A stretch of 64,000 nt of DNA from SHZI01 sp964417725 (GTDB lineage: Bacteria; Pseudomonadota; Gammaproteobacteria; Steroidobacterales; GCA-2729495): assembly GCA_964417725.1 (NCBI GenBank), contig CAYQIV010000001.1, positions 146,603 to 210,602 on the forward strand, written 5' to 3'. Made by a program: the position numbers and the translations under genes. Positions 35,933 through 44,127 of this stretch are shown in pieces. The notes beneath the pieces were generated by a model. It had not been told where the DNA came from. It saw only the letters and a program-made list of their open reading frames with translations, and did not search any database. Each line of letters opens with the position of its first letter. Position 1 is the stretch's first letter.

Positions 35933-37107
35933 TGGAACGGCTGCACTTCGACGATGAGCACGAGATGTTCAGGGATTCCGTGCGGCGCTTTTTCCGCGGT
36001 GAAATCGAACCGTTCCGGGAAAACTGGCACACTGCCGGGCAGGTCGACCCGGGCGCCTATGCCAAGGCAGGGCAGCAGGGACTGCTGTGCATGTTCGTCG
36101 CTCCGGCCTACGGCGGTGCCGGCATTGACGATTTTCGCTATGAGCAGATCATCATCGAGGAAAACCACCGCCACGGCGATCCGGGATTTTTCATCCACCT
36201 GCACAACCGGCTGGTGGCACCCTACATCAGCGAACTCGGCACGGAGGAGCAGAAGCGCCGCTTCCTGCCGGGCTGTGTTGCCGGCACGACCATCCTCGGC
36301 ATCGCCATGACCGAGGCACATGCCGGCAGTGACCTCGCCGGCATGAAGTGCCGTGCCGAAGACCACGGCGACCACTTCGTGCTCAGCGGACAGAAGACAT
36401 ACATCTCGAACGGCATCATCGGCAACCTGTACGTGGTCGCCGCCCGGACCAGCGCGGACACACCACGCCAGATCGGCCTGTTCCTGGTCGAAGACGGGAT
36501 GAGCGGTTTCTCGCGCGGCCGCAAGCTCAAGAAGATGGGACTTGAGTCACAGGACACCGCCGAACTGTACTTCGACAACGTCAGAATACCGAGAAGCCAT
36601 GTACTTGGTGACCCGACACAGGGATTCGGTTACCTGATGCGCTTCCTCGCCGAGGAACGACTCATCGGTGCCTGCACCTACATCGCCAACGCGCAGGTGG
36701 CATTCGACATCACCCTCGACTATATCCGTGAACGGCGCCTGTTCGGCCAGGCGGTCGGCGACTTTCAGGTCAACCGCTTCAAGATGGCCGACATGCGCAT
36801 GCGTATCGACATCGCGCAGTGCTATGTCGACCATTGCGTCATGCGGCACAACGAAGGCAAGCTCACCGGGGACATGGCGGCCCGCGCCAAACTCTTTACC
36901 AGCGAACTCGAGGGCCAGGTCATGGATGAATGCGTACAGCTGCACGGTGGCGCCGGCTACATGGACGAGTACCGTATCTCGCGCATGTACCGCAACGCGC
37001 GCGTTTCACGCATCTATGCCGGCTCGTCCGAGGTGATGCGCGAGATCATCGCCCGCTCGATCGGTCTCGACCCACGAAAAAATTCTGCCGCGGGCCAGGC
37101 GGGCTGA
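35932..37107 (+). CDS. Acyl-CoA dehydrogenase
   Basis: FAD-dependent dehydrogenase of 391 residues introducing an alpha-beta double bond into an acyl-CoA. Segments AMTEAHAGSDLAG, the GQKTYISNG strand, QLHGGAGYMDEY and RIYAGSSEVMREII are diagnostic; the Glu in SSEVM is the expected catalytic base. ATG 35932 gives GGAG at seven bases; ATG 35929, overlapping the previous stop, is possible. Tight coupling with the isomerase and racemase genes marks it as a beta-oxidation enzyme. Confidence 0.9.
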   Translation: MERLHFDDEHEMFRDSVRRFFRGEIEPFRENWHTAGQVDPGAYAKAGQQGLLCMFVAPAYGGAGIDDFRYEQIIIEENHRHGDPGFFIHLHNRLVAPYISELGTEEQKRRFLPGCVAGTTILGIAMTEAHAGSDLAGMKCRAEDHGDHFVLSGQKTYISNGIIGNLYVVAARTSADTPRQIGLFLVEDGMSGFSRGRKLKKMGLESQDTAELYFDNVRIPRSHVLGDPTQGFGYLMRFLAEERLIGACTYIANAQVAFDITLDYIRERRLFGQAVGDFQVNRFKMADMRMRIDIAQCYVDHCVMRHNEGKLTGDMAARAKLFTSELEGQVMDECVQLHGGAGYMDEYRISRMYRNARVSRIYAGSSEVMREIIARSIGLDPRKNSAAGQAG

Positions 37108-37110
37108 CAC

Positions 37111-38295
37111 ATGGGCCCGCTGCACGGCTACCGCATCATCGAGCTGGCCGGCATCGGACCCGGACCGTTCTGCGGCATGATGCTCGGCGACATGGGCGCC
37201 GAAGTGATCCGCGTCGACCGGCCGGGCACGCCGCCCAGCGCCCAACGCCTCGATCCGCTGTGCCGAAACCGCCATTCGCTGGTCATCGACCTCAAGTCCA
37301 GCCAAGGCATCGACGTCCTGCTGCGACTCGTTGACCGCGCGCACGGCCTCTACGAAGGCTTTCGCCCCGGGGTGACCGAGCGTCTCGGCTGCGGGCCGCA
37401 GACATGCCTTGAACGCAACCCGAGGCTCGTCTACGGGCGGATCACCGGCTGGGGTCAGGAAGGCCCCATGGCGCATTTGGCCGGCCACGACATCAATTAC
37501 ATCGCCCTGGCCGGCGCATTGCACGGTATCGGCCGGCAGGGGCAAAAGCCGCTACCACCGCTCAACCTCGTCGGCGACTTCGGCGGCGGCGGCATGCTCC
37601 TCGCCTTCGGCATGGTCTGCGCACTCCTCGAGGCGCAGCGCTCCGGCAAGGGTCAGGTGATCGATGCCGCGATGATCGATGGCAGCAATGCCCTTATGGC
37701 CACCTTCCACGGCTTTCGCGCCATGGGGATTTACGACGACCGGCCCGGCACCCATTTCCTGTCCGGTGCCGCTCCCTATTACGACACCTACGAAACCCGC
37801 GATGGAAAGTACGTGGCGATCGGCGCACTTGAGCCACAGTTTTACGACCGGCTGGTCGAGATCACCGGCGTCGACCCGCAGCGCTTCCGGCAGGGCCGGT
37901 TCAGCATGGGCCCCGGGCAAGCCGAACGCGAGTGCTGGGCCGTGCTCAAGGTGGAGCTGGCCGCCGTGTTCCGCACGCGGACCCGGGATGAATGGTGCGA
38001 GGCATTTGCCGGCAGCGATGCATGCTTTGCCCCCGTGTTGACGGCCGATGAAGCCAGCCAGCACCCACACCATGTGGCACGCGGCACGTTCATCAGGCTC
38101 GATGGCGTCCTCCAGCACGCACCGGCGCCGCGTTTCAGCGCTACACCGGCCCCGGCTCCCCGTGTCCCGCCGGCACCTGGCGCCGACAGCCGCGCCATCC
38201 TCGGCGAGGCAGGTTTCGACGATGACGAGATCACTGCGCTGGCGGAAGGCGGCGTCATCGGCATTGACGCCGATTTGTCAACTCAGGTGACATGA
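37111..38295 (+). CDS. CaiB/BaiF family protein, alpha-methylacyl-CoA racemase-like
   Basis: Family III CoA-transferase fold, 394 residues. Features include LAGIGPGPFCGMMLGDMGAEVIRVDRPG and GHDINYIALAGALHGIG, whose His/Asp are the epimerisation residues of AMACR. This suggests racemisation of 2-methylacyl-CoA, used in the breakdown of methyl-branched chains such as sterol or isoprenoid side chains. A CoA transferase is the alternative, but the GHDINY signature favours AMACR. It starts three bases after the acyl-CoA dehydrogenase stop and overlaps the sulfatase start. Confidence 0.83.
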   Translation: MGPLHGYRIIELAGIGPGPFCGMMLGDMGAEVIRVDRPGTPPSAQRLDPLCRNRHSLVIDLKSSQGIDVLLRLVDRAHGLYEGFRPGVTERLGCGPQTCLERNPRLVYGRITGWGQEGPMAHLAGHDINYIALAGALHGIGRQGQKPLPPLNLVGDFGGGGMLLAFGMVCALLEAQRSGKGQVIDAAMIDGSNALMATFHGFRAMGIYDDRPGTHFLSGAAPYYDTYETRDGKYVAIGALEPQFYDRLVEITGVDPQRFRQGRFSMGPGQAERECWAVLKVELAAVFRTRTRDEWCEAFAGSDACFAPVLTADEASQHPHHVARGTFIRLDGVLQHAPAPRFSATPAPAPRVPPAPGADSRAILGEAGFDDDEITALAEGGVIGIDADLSTQVT

Positions 38296-40001
38296 TGGCA
38301 TGCTCCGGAGACCATCAGCCCGGCAGGACCCTCGCTGTGCGGCATCCGCTGATCCGTGTTTTCTGCGCCATCCTGGGCCTCACCCAACCCGGCCTTGCCG
38401 ACGCGGACTCAACTCAGGTCAGGCCGCCGCCTGTCCGACCCAATTTCCTGCTCATCGTCGCAGACGACCTCGGCTACACGGACATCGGTGCATTCGGCAG
38501 CGAGATCAGCACACCGAACCTGGACGCCATCGCCCGCAACGGCGTGCGCCTTGGCAACTTCCATGCGGCACCAACCTGCGCGCCGACCCGCGCCATGCTT
38601 CTCAGCGGCACCGACGCTCACCTTGCCGGCGTCGGCTCACAGGAAAACCTGGTGACGGAGAATCAGCGCGGCCGGCCAGGCTACGAGATGTACATGACCG
38701 ATCGCGTGGTGACTGTTGCAACGCTGTTGCGGGACGCCGGGTATCGCACGTACATGAGCGGTAAATGGCATCTGGGAACCATGCCGGAAGCACGGCCGGC
38801 AGCGCGCGGCTTTGAACGCTCCTGGGCATTGCTCGAAGGCGGTGGCAGCCACTTCGACAGATCGCCCATTTCACCACGCAACACCCGGACCACCTACCTC
38901 AGGGATGACCGCGAGCAATCGCTGCCCATCGACTTCTACTCTTCGGACCACTTCGCAAGTTCATTGCTCGAATTCCTTGCCACCGACGAGGGCGATGAGC
39001 GGCCATTCTTCGCCTACCTGGCCTTCACCGCACCACACTGGCCACTGCATGCACCGGACGAAGACATCGCACGCTATGCAGGCCGCTACGCCGATGGCTA
39101 TGACACCCTGCGCCAACACCGCCTCGCCAAGGCCAGGCAGATCGGCATCATCCCGCCGGGAACCACAACCAGCCCGCCCCCTGCCGGACACCGCCGCTGG
39201 CAGGACCTGAACGACGGCGAGCGGCGCGAGGAAGCGCGGCGCATGGAAGTCTATGCCGCGATGATCGACCGCATGGACACCAATATTGGCCGGGTCATCG
39301 CCTACCTCGAGCGCACCCGCCGACTCGACGACACCGTCGTCATCTTCATGTCGGACAACGGCGCCGAAGGGCATCGCATGGAAGATTACCCGTCTTTCGG
39401 TCGCTGGCTCTCCCGACACTACGACAACCGCCTGGAAAACATCGGCCGGCGCGGCTCGTTCACTTCGCTCGGACCGGGCTGGGCACATGCCGCGACGGCA
39501 CCGTTCCATGTCTACAAGGGCTGGCTTGCCGAAGGCGGCACGCGTGCCAGCGCCATCATCGCCTACCCCGGGTTCACGCGCCGGGGCGAAATCAGCCATG
39601 ACTACGCCACAGTGATGGATGTGGCGCCGACACTGCTGGAATTGGCAGGCGTCGATCCGCCCACGACGAATTCCGACGGGAGGCAGGTACAACCCATGCG
39701 GGGACGCTCCATGGCGGCCTACCTGCGTGGTCAGCGTGCTGTCGTCCATACGGACGCCGAGGCGACGGGCTGGGCACTCTTCGGTCGGCGCGCCCTGCGT
39801 CAGGGGCGATGGAAGATCCGCTGGCTCGAGGCACCACATGGTCCCGGGAGGTGGCAGCTCTACGATATGGCGGTCGATTATGGCGAGACGCGTGACCTCG
39901 CCAGGGAACACCCCGCACTGCTGCGCTCGATGGTCGACAGATGGACGCGCTATGCGGGTGAGGTGGGCGTGATTCACCCGGACCGGCCGATCGCCTACTG
40001 A
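38292..40001 (+). CDS. Exported sulfatase of the arylsulfatase family
   Basis: Type I sulfatase of 569 residues. The N-terminus has an extended signal peptide with a hydrophobic core about residues 20-38. The signature CAPTR has Cys at residue 96, the site converted to formylglycine. Metal and active-site residues are seen in VADDLGY, GKWHLG, APHWPLHAP and MSDNGAEG. It should release sulfate from an organic ester in the periplasm. Placement inside a beta-oxidation operon, overlapping both neighbours, implies that the pathway substrate or a precursor is a sulfate ester. Confidence 0.87.
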   Translation: MMACSGDHQPGRTLAVRHPLIRVFCAILGLTQPGLADADSTQVRPPPVRPNFLLIVADDLGYTDIGAFGSEISTPNLDAIARNGVRLGNFHAAPTCAPTRAMLLSGTDAHLAGVGSQENLVTENQRGRPGYEMYMTDRVVTVATLLRDAGYRTYMSGKWHLGTMPEARPAARGFERSWALLEGGGSHFDRSPISPRNTRTTYLRDDREQSLPIDFYSSDHFASSLLEFLATDEGDERPFFAYLAFTAPHWPLHAPDEDIARYAGRYADGYDTLRQHRLAKARQIGIIPPGTTTSPPPAGHRRWQDLNDGERREEARRMEVYAAMIDRMDTNIGRVIAYLERTRRLDDTVVIFMSDNGAEGHRMEDYPSFGRWLSRHYDNRLENIGRRGSFTSLGPGWAHAATAPFHVYKGWLAEGGTRASAIIAYPGFTRRGEISHDYATVMDVAPTLLELAGVDPPTTNSDGRQVQPMRGRSMAAYLRGQRAVVHTDAEATGWALFGRRALRQGRWKIRWLEAPHGPGRWQLYDMAVDYGETRDLAREHPALLRSMVDRWTRYAGEVGVIHPDRPIAY

Positions 40002-41263
40002 TGATAACCCCTCCCGGTCCCGCAACAGGCACAGCTGACATGAGCGAACCACAGTGGATGGAATTGAGGCGCCGGGTCGAGGCGTTCATCGAAGCCCGCA
40101 TCTACCCTGTCGAACACGAGCTGGACCACGGCACGCGGACACAGCGCAATCTGGTGATGGCCCGCCTCATCGACGAGGCGAAGGCGGCCGGGTTGTGGGC
40201 ACTGGGGCACCCACGCGAAATCGGTGGCCAGGGCATGCCCTTCCTCGACTACGTCCATGTCAACGAGGTGATCGGCCGATCATTCCACGCGATGCAGGCC
40301 CTCGGTACGCTGTCGTTGCAGGACTGCCTGATGCTCCACCGCCATGCGGCGGAGAAGTGGCGCGATGTCTACCTGAAGCCACTGGTAGCGGGCGAGATCA
40401 TCCCCAGCTTCGCCATGACCGAGCCCGATGTCGCCAGTTCGGATCCTACCCAGCTGCAGACCACGGCCGTGCTCGAGGACGGGCACTGGGTAATAAACGG
40501 ACGCAAGTGGTTCACGACCGGCGCGGGCGATGCCGAGTACACCACCGTCATGTGTCGCACGGAACGCGATGCACCACGCCATGAATGCTTCAGCATGATC
40601 ATCGTGCCCACAAGCACGCGCGGATACCGTATCGTGCGCGAGACCCCCGTGCTCGGCATCAATGGTGGCCACTGGGAAGTCGAATACCGCAACGTGCGCG
40701 TACCCGGTGACCACCTGCTCGGATCGCGCGGCAAGGGCTTTGCGATCGCACAGCAACGACTTGGACCAGGAAGAATATTCCACTGCATGCGTTGGCTCGG
40801 ACAAGCCCAGCGGGCTTTCGACCTGATGTGCCGACGGCTGCATGAACGCGAGGCGTTTGGCGAGTCCCTGGCACACAAGCAATTGATGCAGGCACATGTC
40901 TTCGAAAGCGCAGCCGAGATACAGGCCTGCCGTCTGCTGACGCTGGAAGCCGCCCGGCAACTCGACGCCGGCAGCGAGGCCCGCGAGATGATCGGCATCA
41001 TCAAGGTGACAGGCGCACGCATGTTGCACAACGTCATCGACCGCGCCATCCAGGTACACGGCGCTCTCGGGCTGACCGCCGACACGCCGCTTGACCGGAT
41101 GTACCGACATGCCCGCGAAGCGCGCATCTACGACGGCCCGGACGAGGTGCACATCCAGTCCATCGCCAGGCGCTACCTGAAACGCTATCGGGACGGTGGC
41201 CCGGGAGTCGACTTCGGCGTCGAGGGCCAGCGCAGGGGCGCCCCGGCGGTGTCTTTAAAATAG
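40001..41263 (+). CDS. Acyl-CoA dehydrogenase, ACAD10/11-like branch
   Basis: A 420-residue acyl-CoA dehydrogenase. Motifs are SFAMTEPDVASSDPTQL, the GRKWFTTGAGD strand, QVHGALGLTADTPL and IYDGPDEVHIQSIARR. These resemble the branch that accompanies APH-like kinases and handles bulky or branched acyl groups. The ATG at 40001 overlaps the sulfatase stop; ATG 40040 (MSEPQWM) is an equally good start and closer to family N-termini. Last gene of the operon that starts at 34200. Confidence 0.88.
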   Translation: MITPPGPATGTADMSEPQWMELRRRVEAFIEARIYPVEHELDHGTRTQRNLVMARLIDEAKAAGLWALGHPREIGGQGMPFLDYVHVNEVIGRSFHAMQALGTLSLQDCLMLHRHAAEKWRDVYLKPLVAGEIIPSFAMTEPDVASSDPTQLQTTAVLEDGHWVINGRKWFTTGAGDAEYTTVMCRTERDAPRHECFSMIIVPTSTRGYRIVRETPVLGINGGHWEVEYRNVRVPGDHLLGSRGKGFAIAQQRLGPGRIFHCMRWLGQAQRAFDLMCRRLHEREAFGESLAHKQLMQAHVFESAAEIQACRLLTLEAARQLDAGSEAREMIGIIKVTGARMLHNVIDRAIQVHGALGLTADTPLDRMYRHAREARIYDGPDEVHIQSIARRYLKRYRDGGPGVDFGVEGQRRGAPAVSLK

Positions 41264-41278
41264 GCACCTTTATTGACA
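41263..41278 (+). promoter_or_regulatory. Degenerate operator half-site with -35-like element
   Basis: ATTGAC at 41272-41277 is identical to one arm of the locus operator; the expected left arm (41263-41268) matches only partly. TTGACA at 41273-41278 could be a -35 box for the gene at 41364. Weaker evidence than for the other sites. Confidence 0.3.
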
Positions 41279-41363
41279 AACAACGCAAGTCGTGACATGC
41301 TTCCGCCACCTCGGCGCCCGTGTGCCGGGACTCCACCTGACGATCACCCGAGGGGCATTGGAC

Positions 41364-41966
41364 ATGAACAGCACCGCACAAGCCGCACAGCCGGCGCCAC
41401 TGAAGAGCATCCATCATGCGGCTTATCGTTGCCGCGACGCCGAGCAGACGCGGTGGTTCTACGAGGACGTCCTGGGATTGCCGCTGGTCGCGGCGATCAT
41501 CAACGAGAAGGTCGCGGGGCTCGACAAGGACATCCCCTACCTGCACCTGTTCTTCCGTCTCGCGGATGGCAATACCATTGCATTCTTCGACGAGCCGGTC
41601 GGCGCCAGCCCGGCACAGTTCGAAAGAACAGCAGGATTCGACCGCCACGTGGCGTTCCTGGTCGACAGCGAAGAGCAGCTGCTGGCCTGGCACAGGCGCA
41701 TCAATGAAGCGGGTGTCAGCTGTCACGGGCCCATCGACCACGGCATCGTCAAGTCACTCTACATGTACGATCCGAACGGTTTGCAGACCGAGATCTGTAT
41801 TCGTTCCGCCATCTACGACCAGGCAATGGCCGAACAGCAGAAAGTTGCCGCCGGCAACATCCGCCAGTGGAATGCGCGGACACGGGCAGTGAAGGAAGCC
41901 AAGTTCGGAGCCGAAGCCCTCGACCGGCGCAGCGCCCAGCCGTCGAAGAAACAACGGACAGCCTGA
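41364..41966 (+). CDS. VOC-family (glyoxalase/extradiol dioxygenase fold) protein
   Basis: A 200-residue single-module vicinal-oxygen-chelate protein. IHHAAYRCRD gives the first metal His, FDRHVAFLV the second, and GLQTEICIR a Glu; this is the two-His-one-Glu set of VOC enzymes. The DPNG before the Glu is typical. It could be a ring-cleavage dioxygenase or an isomerase/lyase. GAGGGG upstream of the ATG at 41364 supports the start; the open frame upstream is rejected. The terminator at 42046-42079 ends its transcript. Confidence 0.82.
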   Translation: MNSTAQAAQPAPLKSIHHAAYRCRDAEQTRWFYEDVLGLPLVAAIINEKVAGLDKDIPYLHLFFRLADGNTIAFFDEPVGASPAQFERTAGFDRHVAFLVDSEEQLLAWHRRINEAGVSCHGPIDHGIVKSLYMYDPNGLQTEICIRSAIYDQAMAEQQKVAAGNIRQWNARTRAVKEAKFGAEALDRRSAQPSKKQRTA

Positions 41967-42045
41967 AGACCGCGCAGCGCATGGTAAAGCCTTCTGCGGC
42001 GGGTTTGTGAGGGCCTCCTTCCAGCCGCGCGGATTCCATCGATGA

Positions 42046-42079
42046 CCGGCAGCGCCTTGTGGCCCTGCCGGTTTTTTTT
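42046..42079 (+). terminator. Rho-independent terminator after the VOC gene
   Basis: CCGGCAG (42046-42052) pairs with CTGCCGG (42065-42071) across a 12-base loop and is followed by eight T residues (42072-42079). This is the clearest intrinsic terminator on the plus strand. It separates the VOC gene from the hydrolase at 42114, which then needs its own promoter or read-through. Confidence 0.85.
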
Positions 42080-42113
42080 GCCCACCCCACCCTACCGGTG
42101 GTACCAGGAGCAC

Positions 42114-43304
42114 ATGGGAGTCGACCACGTGAAAAAGACCAGCCAACATCCTGCGTATGAGCGCATTCCCTACATCATCGTCTTCGACGAGCAGGCCACC
42201 TTCAAGGACACCTACGGTGGCGAAATCGGCCGCGTCACCCTCAAGGCCCATCTGCTGCGGCCCGTCGACCAGCCTTCGCGGAGCGTCATCATCTTCATGC
42301 ACCCGATCGGCGGTGGCGAGTACCTGCCGATGCCGACGGCACTTGCCAGGGCAGGTTTCCACGTCATCTACTGCAACAGCCGCTATCCCGGCGTGGACCA
42401 TGCCCTGATCATGGAGAAGGTTGCCATCGACCTCGGGGCCTGCATCAGGGACGCGAAGGTACGCCTCGGCTATGAGAAGGTCATCCTCGCCGGCTGGAGC
42501 GGCGGCGGGTCGCTCTCGGCCTTCTACCAGGCCGAGGCCAGCGACCCCACCGTGACGCGCACGCCCGCCGGCGACCCGCCCGACCTGACCCGCGCCGGGT
42601 TGATGCCTGCCGATGGGCTGATGCTGCTCGCGGCGCACGTCAGCCGCGCACGAACGCTGACCGAGTGGCTCGATGCCTCCATCCTCGACGAGACCAGGCC
42701 CGACCGGCGTGACCCCACCCTGGACCTCTACGCAGCCGACAACCTCAACCAGCCACCGTATACACCTGCCTTCCTGCACCGGTACCGCATGGCGCAGGAG
42801 AGCCGCAATCGGCGCATCACCACATGGGTCCGCGACAAGCTGGCGGCACTCGCCCGCGAAGGCCGCAAGGACGAAGAGTTCGGTTTCGTCGTCCACGGCA
42901 CGATGGCCGACCCTCGCTTCCTTGACCCGACCATCGACCCCAACGAACGCAGGGCCGGGTGGTGCTATCTGGGTGACCCGCGCATCGTCAACATGAGTCC
43001 AGTCGGACTGGCCCGGTTCTGCACCCTGCGCAGCTGGCTGTCACAATGGAGCCTTGACGACTCCAACGCAGACGGTGAACGCTGCGCCAGGCGTGTGACA
43101 GTACCGTCACTCGTCATCGGCAACCTTGCCGACGACGCCTGTACGCCCAGCCACACCCACAGACTCCATGCGGCGCTGGGCTGCAAGGACAAGGAATTGG
43201 CGGAAATCCCTGCCGCCACGCATTACTATATAGGCCAGCCCGAGCAGCTCCGGCAGGCCATCGTGGTGATCACTGAATGGCTTCGGCAGCGGCAGCTCGC
43301 GTAA
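42114..43304 (+). CDS. Alpha/beta-hydrolase
   Basis: A 396-residue alpha/beta-hydrolase. The nucleophile elbow is GWSGGG, the oxyanion region MHPIGGGEY, and a late His is in PAATHYYIG. It probably hydrolyses a carbon-carbon bond, ester or thioester of a pathway intermediate. AGGAG precedes the ATG at 42114; the upstream frame passes through the terminator hairpin and is rejected. The MarR gene follows after 30 bases and is probably co-transcribed. Confidence 0.8.
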   Translation: MGVDHVKKTSQHPAYERIPYIIVFDEQATFKDTYGGEIGRVTLKAHLLRPVDQPSRSVIIFMHPIGGGEYLPMPTALARAGFHVIYCNSRYPGVDHALIMEKVAIDLGACIRDAKVRLGYEKVILAGWSGGGSLSAFYQAEASDPTVTRTPAGDPPDLTRAGLMPADGLMLLAAHVSRARTLTEWLDASILDETRPDRRDPTLDLYAADNLNQPPYTPAFLHRYRMAQESRNRRITTWVRDKLAALAREGRKDEEFGFVVHGTMADPRFLDPTIDPNERRAGWCYLGDPRIVNMSPVGLARFCTLRSWLSQWSLDDSNADGERCARRVTVPSLVIGNLADDACTPSHTHRLHAALGCKDKELAEIPAATHYYIGQPEQLRQAIVVITEWLRQRQLA

Positions 43305-43334
43305 TCCCGCCCACGACCCACAGGACACGAAGGC

Positions 43335-43856
43335 ATGCCCGTACCCGACAAGTCACTGATGAGAGGCCTGCTCCATGCGTTCTACTGGTGCGACGAATAC
43401 CTGCAGAAAAGCCTCGCAGCGGGCGGCTGGCCGTCACTGTCGCGAACCCAGTCGATGATCATGGTCAATCTGTCTGACGGCATCACCAGGCCTTCCGATC
43501 TGGCCCGCGCCATCGGCGTCAGCCGCCAGGCAATCCAGAGAACATTGCTCGAGATGGAAGAGGAAGGCCTCATCCATCTGGTCCCCGATCCACGCGATGG
43601 CCGCGCCAAGATCGTCCAGACCAGCACCGATGGCAAGGGCATCTACCTGACCGCGCTGCGCACCATCGCCCGCATGGAAGCCGAGCTGGAAAAGCGCCTC
43701 GGCAAACGCAGCGTCGCCGAGCTCCACCGGATCCTCTACGCCGACTGGGGCCCGGCCACCGTCGATCCACCTCGCAGCGCGGCGCGGGCACGGCGTGTTG
43801 GCGGTGGCGAAAAACCCAACGGCTCGGGTGCACGCTGGCGAAAAAGCAACCTGTAG
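43335..43856 (+). CDS. MarR-family transcriptional regulator
   Basis: A 173-residue winged-HTH regulator. The HTH lies in GITRPSDLARAIGVSRQAIQRTLLEMEEEGLI and the wing in VPDPRDGRAKIV, the usual MarR pattern. The C-terminus has an extra basic tail (RRVGGGEKPNGSGARWRKSNL). MarR dimers bind 15-20-bp palindromes and commonly sense aromatic or CoA-linked ligands. It is the only dedicated regulator inside the catabolic locus, so it is the first candidate for the GTCAAY-N3-RTTGAC operators, though an unlinked TetR protein would also fit. Confidence 0.88.
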   Translation: MPVPDKSLMRGLLHAFYWCDEYLQKSLAAGGWPSLSRTQSMIMVNLSDGITRPSDLARAIGVSRQAIQRTLLEMEEEGLIHLVPDPRDGRAKIVQTSTDGKGIYLTALRTIARMEAELEKRLGKRSVAELHRILYADWGPATVDPPRSAARARRVGGGEKPNGSGARWRKSNL

Positions 43857-44127
43857 GGCTCCCGGCAGCCATCCTGGCTCATTTCCGCATCTCCGCGCCG
43901 CCACCCCGCAACGTGCGCGGCCCCGGCGGGCCCCACGCACGACCAATCGCAACCACCGACCGGCAACGAGGCCCGGATGCGGATGGCCAGTACAAAGAAC
44001 TCCCCGGAGACACCTCGCCTGTTGTTCGTCACGCCATGGCCGTCTCGCAGCAGTCAACGGCCGTCACGTCACGTTCGGCGAGGCATCCCGGGGAGGGGGG
44101 ATACCGGTCCGGAGTGGCTGACTCCGG

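Noticed and set aside
44057..44071. GTCAACGGCCGTCAC resembling the operator
   Set aside because: Right arm does not match RTTGAC and it lies in a convergent gap where no promoter is needed.
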